NCBI GenBank assembly: GCA_936440205.1
Contig: OW387136.1
Coordinates: 50,614,232-50,678,231, forward strand
From: Lepidonotus clava
Taxonomy: Eukaryota; Annelida; Polychaeta; Phyllodocida; Polynoidae
Direction: 5' to 3'
Length of the DNA stretch: 64,000 bases
How positions within the stretch are numbered: position 1 is the first letter of the stretch; every line of letters begins with the position of its first letter. The position numbers were made by a program, and so were the translations under genes. Shown here one piece after another: positions 11,882 through 21,599 of this stretch. A model generated the notes under the pieces. That model was not told where the DNA came from. It did no database searches and worked only from the letters and a program-made list of their open reading frames with translations.

Positions 11882-12933
11882 TTATACACTCTTCCAAAAA
11901 GGAGAATAAAAAGAGATGCGTTCCAAGTAAATGAAAGCTGTATCATGTACGCTTATACTGGGGACATGAAGACGGTGCTACTTTTACATATTGCCTAGTA
12001 ACCGACAGTAAGGGATAGGAAGGGGGTAATAGTAGAGCAACTGAAGTCTAGACGAGAAATGTAAAACATTGAACAAAGATGTCACTCTCTCACGTATTGA
12101 AAAAAGTAAATATATACATATCAGTTTTCTGCGACATAGAACTTTCTGTATATTTACAGTACGGAACAGAGTGTATATAAACATTCATGAGACTTAATTC
12201 AGGTGAGATTCTAAACTACTGTAACTCCATTCTTCGTTCTGAATCAACGTTATTATAAATCATCAAATAAACAATGTACTGAAATAAAGAAAGAAAATAG
12301 AAAAAGGAAAAAAAGATACCATTTAGAAATGAATATAGTAGACATCATAATTAACTGACGGAACCACGAACAAGTTGCGAAATATCATCTTTGTTGTGGG
12401 AAGAAAACACTGCCATTAAAGTATATTAAAAGCAGATCATCAGACTTGAAGACCCCTTTAATTGGACGAAGAAGTATTTCAGCTTACAGCCATTCCACTC
12501 CTTTTACAAATTTGGTAACATGAAGTCTCCCAAAGCTATTTGATGAGACTCTATTGATATAATTATAACAAATATCTGAGGGGTCTCACCATTTAACAAT
12601 TACCGATACATCTCTCAAAGAAATCCGACCTCGCCTTTCATCTCTGTGACACTCTCCATTCATCTCTGTGACACTCTCCATTCAAAACCCCTTTTATCGC
12701 CCCATTCTCTCCCTAGCACCCCATGCCCCCAGCCCTTAACACGGTGGTAGAGGAATGAGCAGGGACCAGACTGTCCCGTTGCCTATTTGCTCGGTGAGTT
12801 GTGTGACACCCATCCAATCCCCCCGTCTCTATTTGCCGGGGTTTACCCACTAATACACGGGGCTCTCATTTAGTCCTGCCTCATTTCGCTAACTGACTAA
12901 CGCCTATTGTACTACAGTACAACAACACCCAAA
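11882..12933. other. unassigned DNA with a short duplication
   Basis: No gene. A short direct duplication 'tcatctctgtgacactctcc' occurs at about 12640-12680. An exon-like segment at 12715-12787, with a good acceptor (ctctccctag) and donor (gtgagttg), has stops in all three frames, so at best it is untranslated. Confidence 0.4.
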
Positions 12934-13194
12934 TATAGACATTGTGCAGACGTGGTCACGTGACCACTTTTTGGTGATCATTCATAACCACATGGATATT
13001 AGGTAAATCTAGAAACACTAAATTTCAATTAATAAAAGTTGTTTATTTTAACATGATATAAGTCTAGATGCATTTCACAAAAATAAGAGTTGAAAATGTT
13101 CATAGAATGTTAATAATGAGAATTCTAGATTGATCACCAAGATGGTATCCAGCCCCCTTCTGGCTATTGTGACGTCATGTGCACAACGTCTATA
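12934..13194. mobile_element. MITE, TATAGAC family, copy 2
   Basis: Left end tatagacattgtgcagacg and right end gtgcacaacgtctata are inverted repeats. The interior has tggtcacgtgaccac near the left and gatcaccaagatgg near the right. It abuts copy 3, and the two share the TATA at 13191-13194. Confidence 0.85.
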
Positions 13195-13468
13195 GACGTT
13201 GTGCAGACGTGGTCATGTGATCACTTTTTGGTGATCACGTGGTGATCAAGACCACATGGCAAGAGAATAAATAAGAATACATAAATTGTAAGTTACAATA
13301 ATTCCTTGTCGGTTTTCTGGTAAATAAGTGTTATTCAGTGAGACTATTTTTGATAAAAGTGTATGCCAGGTGCTTCAGGATTTTGATTAACAATTATTTT
13401 AAATTGATCACCAATATGGCCGCCAGCCCATTATGGGCAGTTGTGACGTCACCTGCACAATGTCTATA
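13191..13468. mobile_element. MITE, TATAGAC family, copy 3 (tandem with copy 2)
   Basis: Starts tatagacgttgtgcagacg and ends cctgcacaatgtctata. Same orientation and internal order as copy 2 (tggtcatgtgatcac, then gatcaccaatatgg). The two copies share one terminal TATA, which could arise if one inserted at the target TA of the other or by unequal exchange. Confidence 0.85.
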
Positions 13469-13563
13469 CGGGTAGGGTGGGGGTGGGGGCACTTTAGTTT
13501 GACCTGGGTGCTGTTGGTGGCGTAAGTAATCTCTGTAACTCATTGTAGTGTTACTGAATGAAA

Positions 13564-13723
13564 GGGGCCTTCCATTAAGTATGTACGCACTAAGTGGGGG
13601 GGGGGAACCATTTTTTTTAAATATGCGTAAAAGTTTCAGTACAAATACGATGCGTATTTAAGCCACAGTGGGTGGGGAGGTGAGATTTTTAAAAATGTGC
13701 GTACATATTTAATGGAAGGTCCC
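13564..13723. mobile_element. MITE, CCTTCCATTAAGTA family, copy 1
   Basis: Left end ggggccttccattaagtatg and right end catatttaatggaaggtccc are inverted repeats. Interior is G-rich beside the left end, with a second gtgggtgggg block. Similar ends occur at 29836-29968 and 52136-52310, and partial copies near 40985 and 44530. Confidence 0.8.
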
Positions 13724-14139
13724 ATGCACAGTTTGCGAGAGAGTAACCCCCACCGCTCCCGTCAGTGATAGCTCGACTGGTAGATTGAAAACACCCCCTC
13801 CCCCCCTCCCCTCTTCTCCTATCGATTAGACCGGTTTACCAGATTGAACGGAAACAAACGGCGACAGTGGCGCCACACAGCGGCTATATTGAGGGGGGCT
13901 TTCTCTGAACCAATCAAATCCGCCCCTTTTTCACCCCTCACACTACCATTGCGTCTTTCGGGAAGTTGTTAATTGGTGTGCAATGGGGTGTCTTGTACCG
14001 ATAGCCTAATTGTTTTCTCACTTGATCGTTTGTTGGCCGATTTGATTTGCTGCTCCTACAAAACTGATATCATTAGGTTTATGTGGAAGGGGTTGTAAGC
14101 CAGGTGTCAAGTTCAATGAATAGCGCATATGCAAAATCT

Positions 14140-14275
14140 GAATTATCCTAGATGCTATAGACAATGCATCTAAATCTGAAATTATGATATATTGATCGCT
14201 GAATAGGGGTGTTGACGAAAAATATTTATCAGAAAACCGACAATGAACAAGAAAGTTAACTTAACTGGCGTAAGT
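14140..14275. repeat. fragment resembling the TATAGAC MITE interior
   Basis: Contains 'tatagacaatg' and 'ttatcagaaaaccgacaatg'. The second is nearly the reverse complement of a block inside copy 3 (ccttgtcggttttctggtaa), so this looks like a broken, inverted relative. Confidence 0.4.
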
Positions 14276-14310
14276 GAAAACTTCAATTCCACCACTCCCT
14301 TTTTAACAGG

Positions 14311-14495
14311 GGTTCGAGGTGGCCAACGTCGTTGAGGGGTTGGTACCACTCATTGGCATTGGCACTGCATGGGTTTGAGTCCCATGCAATGCAGCATGGA
14401 AAATAGGACATTTGGATGACCCCTGCACGGAATTGTGCCCAAATGGTCCACAGGAGTGCAGTGGACGAACATTTGAACTCAGCCTGTATAAAAAT
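14311..14495 (+). mobile_element. tRNA-derived SINE-like element
   Basis: A tRNA-like head includes an A-box-like 'gttgaggggttgg' and a B-box-like 'gggtttgagtccc', followed by an unrelated body (aaataggacatttggatgac...). The tRNA fold is degenerate and is not expected to be a working tRNA. This is the usual design of a SINE moved by a LINE partner; I see no LINE here. Confidence 0.5.
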
Positions 14496-14862
14496 CTGAT
14501 TTTTTAGGAGGTTCAGAGTATTTATTTATGGTAAATTTAAAAAAAAATCAACCTACCTAACCTATTTTTGTAGACCTATGTTACCTGAACAGAACAATTA
14601 TTTTTTTGGCCCAACGTAAAATTATGAATCTATCTATGAATTGCTACCACCTAGAATTATATTCAAGCGAGACGTGTACCGCATTCCGTCTCCCACCTCT
14701 GCATGCTGTGACCAATCACATTATAGCTCCATCATATGGGCGGTTCTTTTTAACGGCTGGCGGCATAGGACTCCTCCTGTCACATTGGCAACTTTATACT
14801 TCCAAAGCCCCATTTCATACATGCACCGTCGGCGGGGGATCCGGGCCGTCAGGGAACCTATT
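14496..14862. other. unassigned segment before the tandem array
   Basis: Two overlapping plus-strand frames (14606-14875 and 14641-14895) run into the tandem repeat. The block 14700-14800 has a CCAAT-like 'gaccaatcac' and looks more like regulatory or random sequence than coding. No function assigned. Confidence 0.3.
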
Positions 14863-16160
14863 ACAACCCAATTAGGTGGGCAGGGGCTAGAATGAAGCAG
14901 AGATTATCATCTCATCAGACGGAAGGGGACCTAAGTCAGCGCATCACATGTCGGGAATTTATCCTCAGGACGAAGGGATATAGACAATTTTCCATAGAAC
15001 TTCCCAATATATTAGCATCTTATACATTTTATTAGAACCCAATTAGGTGGGCAGGGTAGGAACGAAGCAGAGATTATTATCCCATCAGACAGAAGGGGTC
15101 ATAAGTTGTCGCATCACATGTCAGGAATTTATCCTCAGGACGAAGGGATATAGACAATTTTCCATAGAACATCCCAATTATATTAGCAACTTATACATTT
15201 TATTACAACCCAATTAGGTGGGCAGGGGCTACAATGAAGCAGAGATTATTATCTCATCAGACGGGAGGGGTTCTAAGTCAGCGCATCACGTGTCGGGAAT
15301 ATATCCTCAGGATGAAGGGATATATAGACAATTTTCCATAGAACATCTCAATATATTAGCATCTTATACATTCTTATTACAACCCAGTTAGGTGGGCAGG
15401 GGCTAGAACGAAGCAGATATTATTATCCCATCAGATGGGAGCGGTCCTAAATTGGCGCATTATGTGTCGGAATTTATCTTCAGGACGAAGGGATATAGAC
15501 AATTTTCCATAGAATGTCCAAATATATTAGCGTCTTTTACATTTTTATTACAACCCATTTAGGTTGGCAGGGTAGGAACGAAGCAGACATTATCATCCAA
15601 TCGGATGGAAGGGGCCCTAAGTTTGCGCATCATGTGTCGGGAATTTATCCTCAGAACGAAGGGATATACATGTAGACAATTTTCCATAGAACGTCCCAAT
15701 AAACTAACATTCTATACATTTTATCACAACCTGATTGGGCTTGTGGGGTAGAATGCAGGGGAGATTATTCCAAAGACGATGGGCTATAGAGGATTTTCCA
15801 TAGGACGCCCAATATACTTTAAGGTCTACTGAACAATTTTTCAGCTATATTATGACCAAATCCAGTTTTTGACTGTACCAATTGGCTAGAGAATCTATGG
15901 GGGTGAGAACAACGGCAAGGCAAGTGCGAGGTGAACACCCTATCCACTATACCATCCCACCCCCTAATATACTAAGATTTGAGACACCTTATACATGTTT
16001 TTCACAAACCAATTAGATGCACGGTGGTACCAGAATGAAGAGGAGATTATCATCCCATTGCACCCTTAAGTCGGGACATCACACAACAGGAATTCATCCC
16101 CAGGATGAAGGGCTATAGTCGATTTCCCATAGAACGTCCTAATATACTGATGTGCTTTAT
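14863..16160. repeat. tandem array, period about 173 bp, seven units
   Basis: Units begin near 14863, 15036, 15205, 15381, 15552, 15728 and 16004 with acaacccaattaggtgggc or close variants. They continue with 'gaagcagagattat', 'cctcaggacgaagggatat' and 'acaattttccatagaac'. Units 1-5 are well conserved. Unit 6 is shortened and is separated from unit 7 by a tRNA-like insertion (15885-15960). The near-nucleosomal period resembles satellite DNA, but seven units are too few to call it one. No open frame persists across units. Confidence 0.9.
15885..15960 (-). mobile_element. tRNA-like SINE fragment, minus strand
   Basis: Read on the minus strand it contains an A-box-like 'ggtatagtggatagggtg', then 'cttgccttgccgttgttctc' and 'acccccatagattc'. 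The same body is found, also on the minus strand, at 44391-44478 (cttgtcgtcattctcacccc). It interrupts the tandem array between units 6 and 7, so it inserted after the array formed. Confidence 0.55.
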
Positions 16161-16439
16161 ATTTTATTATTAAATGCGGCTGTGTTTCAAGGGCCAAGAA
16201 CTGATACAAACTCTGAAATAGCCACTTGCATGTTCAACCCTGAAAGTGTATAATGGACTTTTAACAGTGCTGACTCCGGGAGTACACGCATGGCTCGTCT
16301 GCATTTTGTCAAACCGGGCAGATCGTATATTAAACAAGGTCACAGGTGGAATTATGGAAGAAAAGAATCGGTTAGAAAACCGAAAAACTCCGGCTTATTC
16401 GTCTTTTTTTTCTATATATGAAAGGAATGCTTGAATGAT

Positions 16440-17520
16440 GAGATATGGGGATATTAATGCGAATTATCGAGCGAATTATCGATTGATTTTAAACAAGAAG
16501 ATGCACATGCCAGCGCGAGTGGAGTGAAGCCGCCCGCCATTTCCTCCATTATCGTTCACCTACACGCGGATGACACTAACCTTTTCTTCGATGCCGATCG
16601 TAAATATCGGCATTGTTTTGCCTCTTATATCGACCTGGAGGAGCTCCTGATATTAATAATCCATAAGATATACTCCATATTGCTTGACGATGCCGATTTA
16701 AGGCGTAAAAGGCGGTCATTCGCGGAGAACACCTACACACGTGTTCACCGGGTCGCGCCATTTTGGCCTATGCCTGAGGCTGAGCACCGGCTGACAGGGT
16801 CAATGCGCGCGATGCGCTTCGTCCCGGAAGAGGATACGCATGAAACATAGGTCGCCAAGAAATGCGATTTTCTGGGTTTATATCGATATCTAGCTTCCCA
16901 ACACATCGGCATCATCAATAAAAGATCGACATGAACCTCTATAGCGACTTAAGTCGACCGAAACGCGCGGGAAATAGGCGAAATAGGCGAGCATTCCCGG
17001 CTGACTTTCCGATCAGAAACCGGGGGCCGCCATCTTCGCCGTCATCACCCTCATTAACATAATCACACTACACGGCATACCCAAACGCTATAGTCCTTCG
17101 AATGCTGAGGCGTCGATGTCATTCAGTTTGACCGCTGTCACTCTCCTGCCCGAGGGGGCCTAATGATATCTCAATGGTCAATTTCTGGTATAGACTTTAC
17201 ATAGGGTTAGCATTGCAACCGGAAGCAGGTCCAAATTTGCGATCTTGTTTCCGCTTGTGCTGGTATCGTTCAATGGCGACTCCCGCCTAAATGACCAAGA
17301 CAACACTCCGGGCGTGACCGGAGACGACGGCACCGACAGCGATGCCGGAGAAAAAGGACTTTTTACTGGGAGTCGGTCTATGATTGTTGGCTGCGGAAAT
17401 CAATGCCTGTATAATAGATGGGGGTGTCCTGGATTCTGTCAAACAGACCCCAGCCGCCAGGTGGCTCTGTCCGTCCTGTATGGGACGGGGAGGGGGACAT
17501 AAAGTAGTCCATCCCTGACC
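16440..17520. promoter_or_regulatory. CpG-rich promoter-like block
   Basis: This stretch is richer in CpG than its surroundings. It has an E2F-like 'acgcgcgggaaat' near 16965, YY1-like 'ggccgccatcttcg' near 17026, ETS-like 'accggaag' near 17219, and AT-rich homeobox-type sites (gatattaataatccat near 16650). Two plus-strand open frames (16524-16850 and 17245-17502) run through it. The second has a hydrophobic start (FPLVLVSF) and an acidic Gly/Asp-rich continuation, and could be an exon. I see no decisive splice pair, so I treat the block as a promoter with possible 5' exon. Confidence 0.35.
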
Positions 17521-17620
17521 TACTTAGCTCGTACATAATAGGTACGTACACCCACAACAGTCCATGGGTACTAGTGGCTTCTTAAAATTTGCAAGGAATT
17601 CTTTTATTGGCACTCTTTAA

Positions 17621-17764
17621 ATGGCATGGGGAATCCTCCTGATGGTTCTTGGGCTGCTGGCTGGTTTATGGTCCTACCTGCAAAGCATGCTGGGATTTGG
17701 GTGTGAATTCCCACCTAAAATGGTTACTGGTGTACAGACTCACTTTGGGAAACAGTGGGTTTGA
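17621..17764 (+). CDS. possible small ORF with hydrophobic N-terminus (47 aa)
   Basis: ATG at 17621 starts a 47-codon frame with a strongly hydrophobic, signal- or membrane-like first 20 residues (MAWGILLMVLGLLAGL...), then a polar tail ending at TGA 17762-17764. It lies just downstream of the CpG-rich block. A ZNF143/STAF-like string (gcatgctgggatttg) falls inside it at about 17686-17700, so the stretch may instead be regulatory. A hydrophobic short frame of this length can arise by chance. Confidence 0.2.
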   Translation: MAWGILLMVLGLLAGLWSYLQSMLGFGCEFPPKMVTGVQTHFGKQWV

Positions 17765-18660
17765 CCAGACAGACTAGACATAATGCAGGTGGCCAGTGTT
17801 GGACCAGAGATATTACAAAAGCAGCGTAGGTGGACTGCACCATGAAAAGGATAACACCCTGACATTTAAGTAATTAAGGAAGATTTTTTCCAATAGCACA
17901 CACCTCAATTTATTTTTAAAATCTGGATCCGCCAGTGCTTTTAGACATTGTAAGATACATCCAAGTAGGGCTGTTCCCCTCCGTATTTGTGTCAGATTTG
18001 CTCTTCGCTCTTTGCTACCATAACCATTCTGTTTTTTTCCTGAGAAACTCTTGGAGGAAATCCTCCAGGGAATTTCCTGCTCTTTGGCTCAATTTGAGAT
18101 AACCAAAAGAGACATTCAAACGGTTGGCAGTTTGTACTTTGCCATGTTTTAATGACTAGGCCCTGAACAAAGTGGTTGTTTTGTTGGTTATTGGTCTTAC
18201 ACCCTACCTAACTACCTTTAATTCTATTGAAGACTGGTATTGCCTACTATTCTATATATAAGTCTTTTTTTCCTTGTGTAATGAACTGAAAAACAGAGGC
18301 AACTCTAATGTTTGTTACTGAATTAAATTTATGCACACAAAAATAAACTGCCACGGTCATATCAAGGGTGGTGATGGCGATCGAATCTATGAGAAAGAAA
18401 CACTCTGACATTATAATTTTACTGAGGCGAGCATTGCTTTTCAGCCTCTTTATCGTTCATAATGGACATCAAGGGCGCGATGGACATTGAACCTATGTGA
18501 AAAGAACAGGCCTTTGATATAGCAGTACGTCAACACTGCTTTTAAGTAAGGATAACAAACTGCCAATTATTCTTAACTGCCCTACATTAATCTCAAGATT
18601 CTATCCCAGCGCCTCAGGAGTCCAAGCCTCACCAGCTAGGGTGGTAAGGCTGTATTCTAT
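17765..18660. other. unassigned DNA
   Basis: No gene. At 17925-17940 'tctggatccgccagtgc' resembles one end of the cagtggcggatccagg elements, probably a solo worn end. A weak direct similarity occurs between about 18362-18400 and 18465-18500 (gatggcgatcgaa/ gcgatggacattgaa followed by 'cctatgtgaaa' or 'tctatgagaaa'). Confidence 0.4.
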
Positions 18661-18942
18661 TAAGGCCATATTCCACTATGCGGTGGGTGACCATTAGTGG
18701 TGATCTTTTTCGCTAATGCTAATTTCAGAAACGAACATGTTGGTTTCTTCCACAGCAAGAAATCCATAGAAAACCTATATATTTTCACTTGCAGTGGCAC
18801 TTGGAGTGGGCCATCGCAAGTAACAATGCAAGCAATTTCTATATTCCACCTTGTGGCGCCCAGATTTGCTAGTAGTAGTGACAAACACTGCTGGTAAATT
18901 GCCCACCGCGAGCAAAACACTGCAAAGTGGAATAGGGCCTTA
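18661..18942. mobile_element. MITE, taaggccatattccacta family
   Basis: Left end taaggccatattccactatg and right end gtggaatagggcctta are inverted repeats. Sub-terminal 'gcggtgggtgacc' and 'gcccaccgcgagc' are also mirrored. About 282 bp. The overlapping short frames on both strands reflect the inverted-repeat structure. Partial relatives may be present near 19110, 29340 and 32675. Confidence 0.75.
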
Positions 18943-19652
18943 GTCAACTTTTGCTCGTGATGTCAGAAATAGTGAGAATGCAAGTAAATTTTAGATATAA
19001 GATTAAATTTTAATGTACTTTTTATAAATGACATATCATGCATGTGTCCCTAGCTATATTCTCCATGAGAACTTAAAAATTACCAAAGTTCGGATATCCA
19101 GAATCGCCTAGTGGAATAGAGGCAATGGGCCCCACACAAAAAGATCCCGCCTGTATGTGGCCGGTGATAGAGGCAGCAGGATGTTTTTTACACAACTGGA
19201 AAAGCGATGGCCGTTGCTGCGTATTAAGGAGAAGGTTAAGACATCGTTTCACAACAATGTTGTGGCTATAGTTTCCATGTTATAAAGCGACATCGTCAAA
19301 GCAACATGGCTCTTGGGTATGAAACCATATATACAGAGGTGATCTTTTTGTTACCCTGTCCCAATACACCCATCGTTGCTTCTTGCTATCTAAATACTGT
19401 TGATATTTGTATCCTATGTGTGTGTGTGTATATGATATATATAGTAAAGGGCAGTGTACCCTGAATGTTGAAGACAATGACCTCTATTTATTTCTGGGCC
19501 CTGGATAGGGAGATCCATTGCCCGGCCTCAGGTCAGATCCTTACCATTCAAGTGGTCACCGTGGCCATGAATAAACGGCTATTGACGGCCCATATGGGTT
19601 GGGCTTCAACGGGAATCCCCTGTCTCACACTATAGACCTTTTTCAATTATAG

Positions 19653-19862
19653 CGATATACGCTCGGGTCAATGCATTGGGATATGGACTCATATGAACGT
19701 AGGCTCCAAGTATTGAGACCAACGCAACTGTGGGGCAATTCAGTGCGCAAGCGCGTGAACAAGGTGTATAGAGGATTACAGAGCAGCAAAAACCTCGCCT
19801 CATTCAGTAGTTCAGCAGGCACCGCTACTAAGTCTATCAGGGCTGTGAATCATAAGGGTTGA
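19653..19862 (+). CDS. possible coding exon, unrecognised, with stop
   Basis: After an acceptor-like tttttcaattatag, a frame runs 69 codons to TGA at 19860-19862. The peptide is rich in Arg/Lys and Ser (MDSYERRLQVLRPTQLWG, then KRVNKVYRGLQSS) and its codon texture looks more protein-like than most frames nearby. Its phase (0 from the acceptor) does not join directly to exon B at 10122-10190, so a further exon would be needed if it belonged to that gene. It may equally be chance. Confidence 0.25.
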   Translation, partial: RYTLGSMHWDMDSYERRLQVLRPTQLWGNSVRKRVNKVYRGLQSSKNLASFSSSAGTATKSIRAVNHKG

Positions 19863-20029
19863 CATCTATTATATCTACTTGATTAGATATGAAACGGCAC
19901 ACGGATCTTTGAGGGTTTGATAGGATTTTTAAACTGTCTCCAAATGTTTATTCTGACAATAACGCAAAATACCTAAAACACTGAAATGACGAGGATACTA
20001 GCAATAGTTTAACATGCCTATACCTTTAC

Positions 20030-20390
20030 CTCAACACAAGTTCCCTACCCCCCCTACCCTGTCCCTATCCCATCTCCCCCTCCCCCGACCACCAAAGGGC
20101 ACTGCTCTGTTTGCCCCCTCCCTGGCTGTTTGTACACTCGCGTATTCTCGGCCAGCGGGATGCTCTCGCGAGGAAACACGAGACCGGAAGTCGTGATGTG
20201 GGACGCTGACATGACATGCTAATCCCCCGACGCTGTCAAACTGCACTCTGTCATCTTCAACTTTCCTTTCTTTTTTCTCAGACCCTCGATATTTTCTTTG
20301 TGCCGTTTCGGGTTCATGTTCCTCTTGTCATGAATTGAGTCCCGATGGCAGGACAATAACCTTGAAACATGGCGGGATTCGAAGTACATG
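20030..20390. promoter_or_regulatory. promoter-like block (TCTCGCGAG, ETS and YY1-like sites)
   Basis: A C-rich, CpG-containing stretch contains 'tgctctcgcgaggaaacacg' (a TCTCGCGAG palindrome, common in animal CpG-island promoters) near 20160. Next come 'accggaagt' (ETS-like) near 20184 and 'gaaacATGGCGGG' (YY1-like, with a start codon in good context) at 20369. The frame from that ATG is only 11 codons, with a weak GTACAT donor after Glu-5. The combination suggests a plus-strand promoter, but no gene body was found. Confidence 0.35.
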
Positions 20391-21020
20391 TATTTGCCAT
20401 TTGAACGTAGCTCTTTGAAAAATTGTGCAAATACTCATTTGAAGAACACATAGATCGGTTTTAAAACAAGCATTCTGCTGCTCAGAGACTCTGAGCTATC
20501 AGTTTAGTTCTGTGGCCTGGGTCTAACCCAGAAAGATTTATTGTGAAAAGTCGGTTTTCGGTGCTTAATTATGCAGTGGAACCTAGAGGAGCAAAGATCT
20601 CAATATCAACTGATGAGAAAGTAGGAAACACTTTTCCTACTTTGCTTTTTTTCTAGAAATACTTAGGAGGGAAATAACATTACAGAAAAGAGATCAGACA
20701 GTGAATTTGTATTTGAATAGCTCGAAACTAGTAAAAAAAAAAATTGTAAAACAGTTAAAATTATTTAAGAATGATCAGTTATGTAATCCAAAACCACCAG
20801 AAAGTAGGAAATCATATAAAAGTACTAAGGGAAAATGGCATCTCTGGAGGAAACGGTGTTTGTGTAGGAGGCCATTTCCATGTGCAATATCCTAGATTGC
20901 TTATGGGGTTAACAGGAGCAGGACCAAGCCCTGGGACACAGGTCGCATTCCCCACATAAGGTAGCTGTATTATAATAAGAGCACCCTTCAGGGGTATAAT
21001 TTGATAAGTAATACTCCAGG
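20391..21020. other. unassigned DNA
   Basis: No supported gene. The overlapping frames at 20701-20895 and 20771-20959 lack splice context. One near-match pair, 'gaaagtaggaaatc' and 'gaaagtaggaaaca', occurs about 190 bp apart. Confidence 0.35.
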
Positions 21021-21244
21021 CTAAAGCCCCATACCCACTAGGCGATTTTACTGGTGACTGGTGACTGGCAACTGGGAGAATCGGCCGATTCTTATGATCA
21101 CCCGGCAGTATGGTATTTTGAAATGTGCACGCTTGATCTGAATTGGCCCTAAAATCAGCCGGTTCTAGGGGCGGAATCGACCGATTTTAGGGCCGATCTC
21201 TCGGCCGATTCAGGGATAATCGCCAAGTGGGTATGGCCCTTAAG
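21021..21244. mobile_element. MITE, AGCCCC family, copy 3
   Basis: Left end aaagccccatacccactagg, right end caagtgggtatggcccttaa. Interior has ggtgactggtgactggc, then CGGCCGATT strings in both orientations. Flanks are CTAA and TTAA, compatible with TTAA-type target preference, though the terminal bases overlap the inverted repeat and the call is not firm. Confidence 0.85.
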
Positions 21245-21478
21245 CTCCAGGAAGCCCACGACCATAGACGTTAGTCGCATATTACTTCTAAACTACACCC
21301 CTGAAGGCAGTTCTCTATTGTATTTCCCCCACTTCGAGGAGAGAATGGCATTTTCCTGTCAGACTGTCTGGTTTAAAGACAGGGGGAGATATAAGTATGT
21401 TCATATTGCCTGCTCACTGAGCGGTGAATATAAACTATCCCCATATTGGCCCTGTAGTAATCCAGTGGAGATATACAC

Positions 21479-21599
21479 AGAACTAACCGAGGGGGCACGA
21501 AGCCCTGATTATTGCCCCGCTGTTGAAGGATCGAGGGCTTTGCCTGAGACCTTTGACAAGGGGCAATAATCAGGGCTGAGGGCCCCCGAGGTTAGTTCT
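21479..21599. mobile_element. 121-bp hairpin element
   Basis: The left arm (agaactaaccgagggggc, then agccctgattattgcccc) is mirrored by the right arm (ggggcaataatcagggct, then gcccccgaggttagttct). The arms occupy most of the element and leave only a short loop, so the transcript would fold into a strong hairpin. Such very short palindromic MITEs can be sources of small RNAs; that is inference. Confidence 0.75.

Noticed and set aside
12715-12787. Exon-like segment with good acceptor ccctag and donor gtgagt
   Set aside because: Stops occur in all three frames and no transcript evidence is available.
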